Position numbers and translations under genes: made by a program
Notes under the pieces: generated by a model
The model's input: the letters and a program-made list of their open reading frames with translations, nothing else
What the model was told of the DNA's origin: nothing
Database searches by the model: none
Assembly: GCF_000711725.1 (NCBI RefSeq)
Contig: NZ_JONP01000016.1
Span: 1-64,000, forward strand
Source: Roseomonas aerilata DSM 19363
GTDB lineage: Bacteria; Pseudomonadota; Alphaproteobacteria; Acetobacterales; Acetobacteraceae
Direction of reading: 5' to 3'
Length of the DNA stretch: 64,000 nt
In this document: piece by piece, positions 34,701 through 44,089 of the stretch
How the letters are laid out: every line of letters begins with the position of its first letter
Position numbering within the stretch: the first letter of the stretch is position 1

Positions 34701-34776
34701 TGGTGCCCAGGGGCGGAATCGAACCACCGACACTGCGATTTTCAGTCGCATGCTCTACCAACTGAGCTACCTGGGC
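34701..34776 (-). tRNA. tRNA-Phe (GAA)
   Basis: On the minus strand a full cloverleaf: acceptor GCCCAGG pairing with CCTGGGC, D arm TAGCTCAGTTGGTAGAGCA, anticodon stem TGCGA/TCGCA with loop CTGAAAA (anticodon GAA), T arm GGTTCGATTCC and an encoded CCA end at 34701-34703. Confidence 0.97.
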
Positions 34777-34867
34777 CCAAGCGAAGCGGCGTTACCGCCG
34801 GTAGAGGCCGCGGGGGATAGACGATGCCGTGGCGCCTGTCCATCCCGCCCACGCGCATTCTTCGCGA

Positions 34868-35038
34868 TCAATCGACGTCCTGCTCCTCCGCCGTCTCCGG
34901 GCGCCCCGGAACGGCATAGGTCTCCCCCAGCCAGCGACCGAGATCGATGGCGCGGCAGCGGGGCGAGCAGAAGGGGCGGGCGGTGGGCTGCGCGGGCTTG
35001 CCGCAAACAGGGCAGGCGGCGCTCTTGTCATCCGGCAT
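34868..35038 (-). CDS. yacG: DNA gyrase inhibitor YacG, zinc-binding
   Basis: A 56-residue zinc protein with four cysteines in C-P-V-C near residues 9-12 and C-S-P-R-C near residues 24-28. AIDLGRWLGETYAVPG follows, as in YacG, which binds gyrase and was first placed with coenzyme A genes. The start overlaps the end of the RNase E/G-like gene by 11 bases, so it is probably co-translated. It lies just upstream of tRNA-Phe on the same strand. Confidence 0.92.
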   Translation of the reverse strand: MPDDKSAACPVCGKPAQPTARPFCSPRCRAIDLGRWLGETYAVPGRPETAEEQDVD

Positions 35039-36158
35039 GGGCTGGCTGGTCCTCGATCACGTCCTCACCCGGCGCCAGGGTCGGGTCGGAGATCAGGGAA
35101 ATGGGGTGCGCGGCCCCCGCTGCGAAGTCCTCCAGCGCGCCGGGCAGGCCGCGAAGGGCCGCCAGAACCTTTGGATGCGCCCGCAGCGCCAGGGCGGCGG
35201 CAGGACGGGCTGCGGCCTCCCGCGCGGCGCGGCGCAGGGCCGCAAGGCCATGGGTGAGCGGCGAAAGAGGCTGGCCGAGCACCTCGTGCAGCGGCGGGTA
35301 GACACGCGTCCGCACCATCTCCATCAAGCCGAGCCCCGTGAGCCCGACCACGCGGAGCAGGGAATCCGGCCCGGCCGCCCGGCGCAGTGCCGGTAGCAGG
35401 TCGGCGCGGGACTTGGCGGAGCCGCCGGCCAGATCCAGCAGGATCGGGCCAGCCAGGTGGCGCAGGCGGATCTGGCGAGCGGCCTCGGCGAGGGCCGCGG
35501 CGTTCACGGCGCGATGGGCGCCGCTGTCGCGGCCGGCGGCAGCGCCCGTGTCCACGTCGAGTGCCGTGAGGGCGGGGGTGGGATGCACCAGCAGGCGGCC
35601 GCCGCCCGGCAGCGGCACCTCGGCGGCGGCGAGCAGGTCGAATTCGGCCTCCACCGCCTCGTCGAAGGCGGGGCGGGGCAGGAGCTGCACGCGCGGTGTG
35701 CCGAGCGCGGCTCGCAGGCGGGCCGCCTCGCCCGGATGGTCCGAGATGACGGGGGCGGCAGGATGGGCGGCCGCCAGCCGCAGCGCGGCGTCCGGGCCAC
35801 GGCGCAGCAGGCGGGGCGGGCCGTCGCGCGGGAGGTCCTTCGGCACCCCTGTGGCGGAGAGGCGCGGCCCCTTGCCGCCCTGCGCCGCGCGGGTGACGCG
35901 AAGGGGGAGGGAGGTGCCCTCGGTCACGCCCTCCCCGCCCTGGGCGTCGGGCAGGAAGCCGCCCACCTCGCCCTCCATCATGACGAAGACGCCGGAGAGG
36001 GCGGGCACGCGGGCTGTGACGCGGGTGAGGTGGATGTCGCCCACCCCATCGGGCAAGGCGGGCCGCTCGACGAAGGCGGCTTGCAGCGCGCCGTCCCGCC
36101 AGAGCGCCACGCGGCGCTCCCCAGGGGAGGTGGAGACGAGAATCCGGGGTTCAGCCAT
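35028..36158 (-). CDS. Ribonuclease E/G-like protein, short and divergent
   Basis: A 376-residue member of the Rne/Rng family, shorter than typical RNase G (~480). The N-terminal S1-like region has VGDIHLTRVTARVPALSGVF and VGGFLPDAQGG. The C-terminal half keeps VTGLGLMEM-type sequence (LTGLGLMEMVRTRVYPPLHE). The catalytic region reads LLDLAGGSAKSRADLL, with only part of the acidic motif D-F-x-D-M of RNase E/G, so activity is uncertain. ATG 36158 follows AGGTGG. The order infA-maf-this gene-yacG is common in alphaproteobacteria. Confidence 0.82.
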   Translation of the reverse strand: MAEPRILVSTSPGERRVALWRDGALQAAFVERPALPDGVGDIHLTRVTARVPALSGVFVMMEGEVGGFLPDAQGGEGVTEGTSLPLRVTRAAQGGKGPRLSATGVPKDLPRDGPPRLLRRGPDAALRLAAAHPAAPVISDHPGEAARLRAALGTPRVQLLPRPAFDEAVEAEFDLLAAAEVPLPGGGRLLVHPTPALTALDVDTGAAAGRDSGAHRAVNAAALAEAARQIRLRHLAGPILLDLAGGSAKSRADLLPALRRAAGPDSLLRVVGLTGLGLMEMVRTRVYPPLHEVLGQPLSPLTHGLAALRRAAREAAARPAAALALRAHPKVLAALRGLPGALEDFAAGAAHPISLISDPTLAPGEDVIEDQPAHAG

Positions 36159-36185
36159 GGCCACCTGGCGGCGCCGAGGCGGGGC

Positions 36186-36830
36186 TCAAGGCGTGAGCCA
36201 GCCCGCCCCGCGCAGCAACTGCGCGGTCTCGAAAAGCGGCAGGCCCACGACATTCGAGTGGCTGCCCGAGAGGAAGCGCACGAAGACCTCGGCCCGCTGG
36301 TGGATGGCATAGCCGCCGGCCTTGCCCTCCCACTCGCCGGAGCGAACGTAATCCTCGGCCTGGGCGCCGGTCAGGCGATGGAAGGCGAGGGTGGTCTCGA
36401 CCACTCGCTCCCGCACCCGGCCATCGGGGGTGACCAGGGCGACGCCAGTGGTCACGCGGTGGCGGCGGCCGGAGAGAAGGTCGAGGAAGCGGCGGGCCTC
36501 GGCGGCGTCCGCGGGCTTGCCGAGGATGCGGCGGCCCACGCCCACTACCGTGTCCGCGGCCAGCACGAGGGCGCCAGGGGAACGGCGGGCGACGGCCTCG
36601 GCCTTCGCGCGGGCCAGGCGCTGCGCGAGGCGGCGCGGCTGCTCCGCCTTGCGCGGAGTCTCGTCGAGGTCGGCGGGGTCGATGCGGTCAGGCACGATGC
36701 CGAGCCGGGCCAGCAGGTCCAGGCGACGCGGGCTGGCGCTGGCAAGGATCAGGGGCGGGCGGGAGAGGGCGTCGTCCAGCCCCGCGGTCGGGCCCCTGGT
36801 CAGGGGGCCGTCACCGTCAACAGGGGTCAC
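36186..36830 (-). CDS. maf: Maf-like nucleotide pyrophosphatase
   Basis: A 214-residue house-cleaning nucleoside triphosphate pyrophosphatase (dTTP/UTP or modified-base type). It has [18 protein letters not shown] near residue 28, [29 protein letters not shown] and the C-terminal [17 protein letters not shown] start at 36828-36830 overlaps the infA stop. The first ~25 residues are unconserved, and an internal start is possible. Confidence 0.93.
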   Translation of the reverse strand: MTPVDGDGPLTRGPTAGLDDALSRPPLILASASPRRLDLLARLGIVPDRIDPADLDETPRKAEQPRRLAQRLARAKAEAVARRSPGALVLAADTVVGVGRRILGKPADAAEARRFLDLLSGRRHRVTTGVALVTPDGRVRERVVETTLAFHRLTGAQAEDYVRSGEWEGKAGGYAIHQRAEVFVRFLSGSHSNVVGLPLFETAQLLRGAGWLTP

Positions 36831-37045
36831 TTGAAGCGGAACGTGATCCGGCCCTTGGTGAGGTCGTAGGGCGTCATCTCGACGTTCACGCGGTCACCGG
36901 CGAGCACGCGGATGCGGTTCTTGCGCATCTTGCCGCTGGTGTGGGCGAGCAGCATGTGCTCGTTGTCCAGCTTCACGCGGAACATGGCGTTGGGCAGAAG
37001 CTCCATCACCTGGCCGCTGAATTCGATCATGTCTTCCTTCGACAT
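36827..37045 (-). CDS. infA: Translation initiation factor IF-1
   Basis: A 72-residue OB-fold protein binding the ribosomal A site during initiation. The sequence [19 protein letters not shown] through [16 protein letters not shown] is nearly family consensus and of standard length. Stop overlaps the maf start, so Maf is translated from the same message. Confidence 0.98.
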   Translation of the reverse strand: MSKEDMIEFSGQVMELLPNAMFRVKLDNEHMLLAHTSGKMRKNRIRVLAGDRVNVEMTPYDLTKGRITFRFK

Positions 37046-37140
37046 GCGTATCCTTCATAATGAGCGCGGCGCCCTGCCAAAGGGGCGGCGCATGGATCCA
37101 CGGAGGGCGCGGATGCGCTCCCGGCCCGGCACGCAAATGA

Positions 37141-37165
37141 GCGCGGCCCCGGTGGGGAACCGCGC
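37141..37165. repeat. Inverted repeat between hisD and infA
   Basis: GCGCGGCCCC / GGGG-AA-CCGCGC can form a strong stem with a 2-base bulge and a 3-base loop. It lies about 110 bases after the hisD stop and 95 bases before infA. It has only a weak T-containing tail on the minus side, so it may be a hisD terminator or an infA leader hairpin; uncertain. Confidence 0.4.
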
Positions 37166-37273
37166 ATCCTGTGGCAGAGCATCCGGAAGATGATGCTTCG
37201 GGGCGTCCCGGTCAAGGAAATGGCGGGTTTGCGCCTGCATTGGTGACCTGCGAGAGGCGGGAAGGGCCGTCCC

Positions 37274-38569
37274 TCAGGCCATCCCGATCCGGCCCGCGAT
37301 GCTCCGTGCATGGGCCTCCAGCCCTTCCGCCCGGGCCAGTGCCACGGCGGCGGGGCCAGTGGCGCGCAGCCCGGCTTCCTCGGCCGCGATCCAGGTGGTG
37401 CGCTTGAGGAAGTCGAAGACCGAGAGGCCTGAGGCGAAGCGCGCGGTGCGGCCGGTGGGCAGCACGTGGTTCGGCCCGGCCACGTAGTCGCCTAGTGCCT
37501 CCGGGCACCAGGGGCCGAGGAAGGCCGCGCCCGCGTGGCGGATGCGGGCGAAGAGGCCGGCGGGGTCGGCGGTCATGATCTGAAGGTGCTCGGGCGCCAA
37601 GCGATCGGTCAGGGCCGCGGCCTCTGTCCAATCGCGCACCAGCACCACCGCCCCGTGCCGTCGCCAGGACTCGCCGGCGATGGCGGCGCGGGGAAGGATG
37701 GCGAGCGCCGCCTCCACCGCCGCGGGCACGGCCTCGGCGAGCGCCGGGCTGTCGGTGATGAGGATGGATTGAGCGGCCTCGTCGTGCTCGGCCTGAGCGA
37801 GCAGGTCCATGGCCACGCGGGCGGGGTCCTGGTCGCCATCGGCCAGCACCACGACCTCGGAGGGGCCGGCGATGGAATCGATGCCGACGCGCCCGAAGAC
37901 CTGCCGCTTGGCCTCCGCCACATAGGCGTTGCCGGGGCCGGTGATCTTGTCCACGGGGGCGATGCTGGCCGTTCCCCAGGCGAGCGCCGCCACGGCCTGG
38001 GCGCCGCCGATGCGCCAGACCTCGGTCACCCCCGCGCGGCGGGCGGCGGCGAGTACCAGGGGGTTCAGCTCCCCATCCGGCGTCGGCACCACCATGGCCA
38101 CGCGCGGCACGCCCGCGACGCGCGCGGGAATGGCGTTCATCAGCACCGAGGATGGGTAGGCCGCCTTGCCGCCGGGCACGTAGAGCCCGGCCGCGTCCAC
38201 CGCGTTCCAGCGCATTCCCAGGGTCAGCCCGGCGGGGTCCGGCACGGTGATGTCGGCCGGCATCTGGGCCTGATGGAAGGTCTCGATCCGCGCCGCCGCG
38301 GTGTCCAGCGCGGCCATGAGCTCGGCCGGGATGGAGGCGGTGGCCGCGTCGATCTCCTCGGCCGTCACGCGCAGCGCGGCGGCATCGCGGGGCTGCCAGC
38401 GGTCGAAGCGGGCGGTCAGGTCGAGAAGCGCCGCGTCGCCCTCGGCGCGGACGTGGGCGATGATCTCGGCCACCGCGCCATCGACGCGCGAGGTGGTGTC
38501 GCGGGCCATGTCCAGCAGGGCAGCGAAACCGGCCTCGAAGGCGGCGTCCCGTGTGTCGAGGCGCTTCAT
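37274..38569 (-). CDS. hisD: Histidinol dehydrogenase
   Basis: Last two steps of histidine synthesis: NAD-dependent oxidation of histidinol to histidine with a zinc ion. The 431-residue protein has [54 protein letters not shown] and the C-terminal [20 protein letters not shown]. The start overlaps the hisG stop (ATGA, 38566-38569). Confidence 0.97.
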   Translation of the reverse strand: MKRLDTRDAAFEAGFAALLDMARDTTSRVDGAVAEIIAHVRAEGDAALLDLTARFDRWQPRDAAALRVTAEEIDAATASIPAELMAALDTAAARIETFHQAQMPADITVPDPAGLTLGMRWNAVDAAGLYVPGGKAAYPSSVLMNAIPARVAGVPRVAMVVPTPDGELNPLVLAAARRAGVTEVWRIGGAQAVAALAWGTASIAPVDKITGPGNAYVAEAKRQVFGRVGIDSIAGPSEVVVLADGDQDPARVAMDLLAQAEHDEAAQSILITDSPALAEAVPAAVEAALAILPRAAIAGESWRRHGAVVLVRDWTEAAALTDRLAPEHLQIMTADPAGLFARIRHAGAAFLGPWCPEALGDYVAGPNHVLPTGRTARFASGLSVFDFLKRTTWIAAEEAGLRATGPAAVALARAEGLEAHARSIAGRIGMA

Positions 38570-39261
38570 GCCGCCAGGGCCTCGCGGAAGCGGGCCAGCC
38601 AGGCGCCGATCAGCTCGGGCTCGGTCTTCAGCGCCGTGCGGTTGACGATGAGCCGGGAGGTGACGGGGGCGATCACCTCGCGCTCCACCAGCCCGTTCGC
38701 CTTGAGGGTGGAGCCGGTCTGCACGAGGTCCACGATGAGGCGGGCGAGGCCGAGGGAGGGGGCCAGCTCCATCGCGCCGTTGAGGTGCACGACCTCCGCC
38801 TGCACGCCGCGGGCGGCGAAGTGGCGGCGGGCGATGCCCGGATACTTGGTCGCGACCGTGACGCGGGACCAGCGGGCGTACTCATCTTCCACGGGATCGT
38901 CGGCCGGGCCGGCGACGCTGACGCGGCAGCGGCCGACGCCGAGGTCGAGGGGGGCGTAGATCTCGGGGTAGTCGAACTCCATCAGCACGTCGGCGCCGCA
39001 GATGCCGATCTGCGCGCCGCCATGGGCGACGAAGGTGGCGACGTCGAAGGGCCGCACCCGCACCACGTCGAGGCCCGGGTGGTTCGTGGGGAAGCGGAGG
39101 AGGCGGCTGTCCTCGTCGTGGAAGTCGCTGCCCGGCACCAGGCCGGCGCGGGCGAGGATGGGCTGGACTTCCTTGAGGATGCGGCCCTTGGGCAGGGCGA
39201 GGATGAGGCCGGTGGTCCCGGCCGTGGCTGGGAGAGCTTGGGAATTGATCGGGTGGTCCAT
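38566..39261 (-). CDS. hisG: ATP phosphoribosyltransferase, short form
   Basis: First enzyme of histidine synthesis, joining ATP and PRPP. The 231-residue protein ends after the catalytic domains (LILALPKGRILKEVQPIL; GICGADVLMEF; LVQTGSTLKANGLVERE) and lacks the C-terminal regulatory domain. It is therefore the HisG-S form that needs a HisZ regulatory subunit, not encoded here. ATG 39261 chosen; an in-frame GTG at 39276 is also possible. hisD overlaps downstream. Confidence 0.95.
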   Translation of the reverse strand: MDHPINSQALPATAGTTGLILALPKGRILKEVQPILARAGLVPGSDFHDEDSRLLRFPTNHPGLDVVRVRPFDVATFVAHGGAQIGICGADVLMEFDYPEIYAPLDLGVGRCRVSVAGPADDPVEDEYARWSRVTVATKYPGIARRHFAARGVQAEVVHLNGAMELAPSLGLARLIVDLVQTGSTLKANGLVEREVIAPVTSRLIVNRTALKTEPELIGAWLARFREALAA

Positions 39262-39310
39262 GGGGGAGCCTAGCACCGCCTGCGGGGCGTCTCGATGAAG
39301 GATTCTTGAG

Positions 39311-40585
<1,275 letters not shown>

Positions 40586-40594
40586 AATCTGTTC

Positions 40595-41149
40595 CTAGAG
40601 CCGCGGCAGGGCGACGCCGCGCTGGTGCATGTATTTGCCGGCCCGGTCCGCGTAGGAGACATCCGGCGGCGCCTCTCCTCGGAGGAAGAGGAACTGGCAG
40701 ATGCCCTCGTTCGCGTAGATGCGGGCGGGCAGCGGGGTGGTGTTGCTGATCTCGATCGTCACCTGCCCCTCCCATTCGGGCTCGAGCGGGGTGACGTTCA
40801 CGATGAGGCCGCAGCGGGCATAGGTGGACTTGCCGAGGCAGATGACCAGCACGTCCCGCGGGATGCGGAAATACTCGACCGTGTGGGTCAGCACGAAGGA
40901 GTTGGGCGGCACGATGCAGGTGTCGCCCACGCGGGTGACGAAGCTCTCGTCCGAGAAGCGCTTGGGATCCACCAGGGCGTTGTCGACATTGGTGAAGATC
41001 TTGAACTCCCCGGCCGCCCGGGCGTCGTAGCCGTAGCTGGACAGGCCGTAGGAGATTACCCCCTCCCGCCGCTGGGCCTCCACGAAGGGCTCGATCATGC
41101 CCTGCTCCGTCGCCATACGGCGGATCCAGTGGTCGGGCATGATGGGCAT
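40595..41149 (-). CDS. dcd: dCTP deaminase
   Basis: Homotrimeric enzyme deaminating dCTP to dUTP for thymidylate synthesis. The 184-residue protein has [20 protein letters not shown], the catalytic glutamate region [43 protein letters not shown] and the typical C-terminus. Followed closely by murA on the same strand. Confidence 0.97.
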   Translation of the reverse strand: MPIMPDHWIRRMATEQGMIEPFVEAQRREGVISYGLSSYGYDARAAGEFKIFTNVDNALVDPKRFSDESFVTRVGDTCIVPPNSFVLTHTVEYFRIPRDVLVICLGKSTYARCGLIVNVTPLEPEWEGQVTIEISNTTPLPARIYANEGICQFLFLRGEAPPDVSYADRAGKYMHQRGVALPRL

Positions 41150-41251
41150 GACGGGGTTCCCCTTCGGCGCTTCCGCGGGATCTCAGGCGGGGCGGGGCGG
41201 GGATAGACCCTGGGCCGCAGGGCGGCAACCGGGTGGGTGCGGGTTGGGCGC

Positions 41252-41431
41252 TCAGCCCTTGTTGGGGGCGGGGGGGCGGGGAGCGCGCTCCCGCGACTGG
41301 GCTTTGCGGCGCCGCAGGTTCTCCCGCAGCGCGGCGGCCAGGCGCTCCTCCCGCGCGGCCTGGGCAGGGCTTCGGGCGGGTTTTGACGGTGGTGTTTCGG
41401 GGGCAGGGAGCTCGGGCGGGTCGTCTGTCAT
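41252..41431 (-). CDS. Small conserved basic protein
   Basis: A 59-residue protein. A proline-rich N-terminus is followed by the helical basic segment REERLAAALRENLRRRKAQS, a pattern I recognise from short proteins near murA in alphaproteobacteria. It starts at ATG 41429-41431 and lies 102 bases before dcd on the same strand. Function unknown. Confidence 0.7.
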   Translation of the reverse strand: MTDDPPELPAPETPPSKPARSPAQAAREERLAAALRENLRRRKAQSRERAPRPPAPNKG

Positions 41432-41558
41432 GGCCGGGAAGGCATCGCGGGGGCGGGGCGGCGGGTCAAGCGGTTCAGGGCGGGCGGACTTCCTGGCTCG
41501 TTAGGGTTGCGCGCGGCGGTGGAGGCGGGTAGTTAGCGCCACGCCCGCAGGCCGGTAC

Positions 41559-41630
<72 letters not shown>

Positions 41631-41866
41631 TTCCTCCAGGATACCGCGTTGGCAGACGTCGCCGTCAGCTCGCCGGTCCAGGGCACCACCACAGTAGGGT
41701 TGGTATTGCACACCTCGCGGCGCAAGCCGTGCAGACGGCTGCACCCGCCCATGCCGTCATTGCCCATGTCTCCCAATCACCGAGCGTCCCACATCCTGCC
41801 CACGGCTCCGCCACGGGCTGCGACTGCGTCACTCTCCTGCGGGAAGGGCGGCGTGGAGTAGGTCGT

Positions 41867-42058
41867 TCAGCGCGTCTTCTGCGTGTGGAGCAGGACGAGA
41901 AGCTCCGTCAGCAGGTCGTCCGCCTGCTTGAGGTTGCTGGCGCGCACGTGGTCGGCCAACTCGCTGATGGCGGACAGGATGCCGTCATGCGGCCGCACTG
42001 AGCCGGCCAAGGACAATTTTAGCGACGAAACAACAGAGCTGTTCACGTTCATTTCCAT
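41867..42058 (-). CDS. Small hypothetical protein, 63 residues
   Basis: A 63-residue protein with a predicted helical C-terminal half (GILSAISELADHVRASNLKQ then ADDLLTELLVLLHTQ). GGAGG lies 9 bases before ATG 42058, favouring translation. Base composition is lower in GC than the neighbours, and the flanking DNA (41640-42540) is unusual too, suggesting acquired DNA next to the tRNA-Thr gene. No family recognised. Confidence 0.5.
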   Translation of the reverse strand: MEMNVNSSVVSSLKLSLAGSVRPHDGILSAISELADHVRASNLKQADDLLTELLVLLHTQKTR

Positions 42059-42303
42059 CCCCGGGATCCTCCGCCCCTACCTTGACGGGCACACAGCGTT
42101 TGTGACGCTGACGTCACGCTATGCCGGCTAGCATGGCGACGGGAGGGGAATCGAGTGATGTCTTCACACTTCGTTAAGATAGTTGCAGATCTGCCCACCC
42201 CGGCATGGCTTCTCCTCGACTGAAAGAAAAGAGCGAGTCGCACGGCGCGGGCGGTAGGCTGGTGCTTCACGATTCTCGCCCGATGTCTTCAGTGGAGGAC
42301 TAA

Positions 42304-42339
42304 CCAACAGAATTGTTTCAGTTCTGAATTTTTTGTTGG
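42304..42339. repeat. AT-rich inverted repeat
   Basis: CCAACA (42304-42309) and TGTTGG (42334-42339) are perfectly inverted, with inner pairs CAGAA/TTCTG (42308-42312 / 42322-42326) as an alternative fold. A T-run precedes the right arm. It could be a hairpin or a protein site; role unknown. Confidence 0.35.
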
Positions 42340-42454
42340 CCGGAGGGGCTGCGCTTTCGGGTGGGTGCGCGGCCTTCGTAAGGCCCGCCCTGCCGCCTCA
42401 CCCGTTTTTGGGCGGGCTCTTGCAGGCGGTGCTTGCCATCAGGCGCGCCGACAA

Positions 42455-42469
42455 GAACATTTCACGAAC
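42455..42469. promoter_or_regulatory. LexA (SOS) box of the imuB-dnaE2 operon
   Basis: GAACATTTCACGAAC fits GAAC-N7-GAAC, the reverse complement of the alphaproteobacterial LexA site GTTC-N7-GTTC. It lies 67 bases before the imuB start. Together with the two mutagenesis genes downstream it indicates induction on DNA damage. Confidence 0.85.
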
Positions 42470-42535
42470 GATGATGCTCGATTCGGCCTCTCCGTTGCGG
42501 CCCTGCCGTCCTCTCTCCCGCTGGGGAGAGCGGGG

Positions 42536-44089
42536 ATGAGGCGAAGGGCCTGCCGCACGCCGCGAATAGGGGCGGAGGCCCCGTATCCCACCCCCCCCGC
42601 GCCTGATGCCTCTGACGATCTTTCCCCCGTCGGCCCGCGGATCCTTGCCCTTCACCTGCCCTGGCTCGCCACCGAGGTCCTGTGCCTGCCCGGCCCTGTC
42701 CTCGCCTGGAACGTGGTCGGGAACCAGCGGCTCGTCGTCGCGGTGGATGCGGGGGCGGCGGCGCTGGGACTCCGGCCCGGCCAGACCCTGGGCGACGCGC
42801 AGGCGTTGGCGCCGGGGGTCGCGGCCCTGCCCCACCGGCCGGAGGCTGCGGCGGCGCGTCTCTCGGCGCTCGCCCTCTGGGCATTACGGATCGCGCCGCT
42901 GGTGGCGCCGGACCCGCCGGACGGCCTTCTCGTGAACATCGCGGGCACCCGGGCCGTGCTGGGGGAGGAGGAGGCGGTGATGCGCCGGGCGGTGGCGGGG
43001 CTGGCGCGGCTGGGCCACGCGGCCTCGGCGGCGGTCGCGGGCACGGCGGGGGCGGCGATGGCCCTCGCGCGCTGCGGCATCTCCGCCCGCGTGCCGACAG
43101 GCGGGGAGGCGTCGGCCCTGGCCCCCCTGCCTCTCTCCGCCCTGCGAGGAGTGGAGGTGCCGCATCTCGACCTCGCGCGCCTCGGGCTACACCGGATCGG
43201 CGACCTGCTGGCGCAGCCGCGGGCGCCGCTGGTACGGCGCTTCGGGGCGGGGCTCGGGCTGGCGCTCGACCGCGCGACGGGCGCCGTGTCCGAGCCCTTC
43301 CGCAGCGTCCGCCCCGTGCCCGACCGCCACGTCGCCCTCGATTTCGAGGAGCCACTGATCACCCGCACCGCCATCGACGCCGCGACGGACCGCCTGCTGG
43401 CGCGGCTCTGCGCCGGGCTGGCAGAGGAGGGGAGGGGGCTGCGCCGCCTGGTGCTGCGCGCGCACCGGGCGGATAGCGGCGTGCAGGAGGTCTCGGTCGG
43501 GCTGGGCCTCGCCGGGCGCGATCCGCGCCACCTCTCCCGCCTGCTCGCCCCGAAGCTGGAGACGCTCTCACCCGGCTTCGGCTTCGACCGCATTGCGCTG
43601 ATGGCGGAGGGGACGGAGCCCCTGGCCGCCGCCCAACCCGGCTTCGGGGCGGAAGACGAGTGCGCCGCTCTGGCCGCTCTGCTGGACCGCGTGGTGCAGC
43701 GCCTGCCTGCCTGGCGCCTGCGCCCGCGAGAGAGCCACTGGCCCGAGCGAGCGGTGGAGCGCGTCGCCCCTTTATCTCCTGTGCCCGTACCCGCGGGCTG
43801 GGCCGCGCGCCCGCGCCCCCTGCGCCTGCTGCGCCGGCCGGGGCGACTGGAGGCCATGGCGGTGCTGCCCGACGATCCGCCTTTCCGCATCCGCTGGCGC
43901 GGCACCTGGTTCAATGTGCGCGCGGCGGAGGGGCCGGAGCGCCTGGCGCCGGAATGGTGGCGCGACCGCCCGGGGCGCCCGATGCGCGACTACTACCGGC
44001 TGGAGATGGCCGATGGTCGCCGCTTCTGGATCTGCCGCGCAGGCGGCCCGGGAGAGGGCAACTGGTTCCTGCACGGGCTGATGCCGTGA
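42536..44089 (+). CDS. imuB: Mutagenesis protein ImuB (DinP/Y-family-like, probably non-catalytic)
   Basis: A 517-residue Y-family polymerase homologue that links DnaE2 to the sliding clamp during translesion synthesis. It opens with RILALHLPWLATEVLCLPGP and continues with GQTLGDAQALAPGVAALPHRPEA. HIGDLLAQPRAPLVRRFG-type helix-hairpin sequence near the middle places it in ImuB rather than DinB. The two catalytic acidic residues of active polymerases are not evident. ATG 42536 follows GGGGAGAG. The stop overlaps the dnaE2 GTG (GTGA at 44086-44089). Confidence 0.9.
   Translation: MRRRACRTPRIGAEAPYPTPPAPDASDDLSPVGPRILALHLPWLATEVLCLPGPVLAWNVVGNQRLVVAVDAGAAALGLRPGQTLGDAQALAPGVAALPHRPEAAAARLSALALWALRIAPLVAPDPPDGLLVNIAGTRAVLGEEEAVMRRAVAGLARLGHAASAAVAGTAGAAMALARCGISARVPTGGEASALAPLPLSALRGVEVPHLDLARLGLHRIGDLLAQPRAPLVRRFGAGLGLALDRATGAVSEPFRSVRPVPDRHVALDFEEPLITRTAIDAATDRLLARLCAGLAEEGRGLRRLVLRAHRADSGVQEVSVGLGLAGRDPRHLSRLLAPKLETLSPGFGFDRIALMAEGTEPLAAAQPGFGAEDECAALAALLDRVVQRLPAWRLRPRESHWPERAVERVAPLSPVPVPAGWAARPRPLRLLRRPGRLEAMAVLPDDPPFRIRWRGTWFNVRAAEGPERLAPEWWRDRPGRPMRDYYRLEMADGRRFWICRAGGPGEGNWFLHGLMP

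Larger units (their letters stand above)
42059..42535. other. Low-GC intergenic region upstream of imuB
   Basis: 477 bases without a supported gene. It holds the SOS box at 42455-42469 and an AT-rich inverted repeat at 42304-42339 (both listed). The left part should contain the promoter of the small minus-strand gene. Codon-like signal is absent in all frames apart from short readings with atypical composition. Confidence 0.5.

Noticed and set aside
37141-37165. Hairpin considered as an infA leader riboswitch
   Set aside because: It is a simple stem without any conserved riboswitch core; reported only as an inverted repeat.
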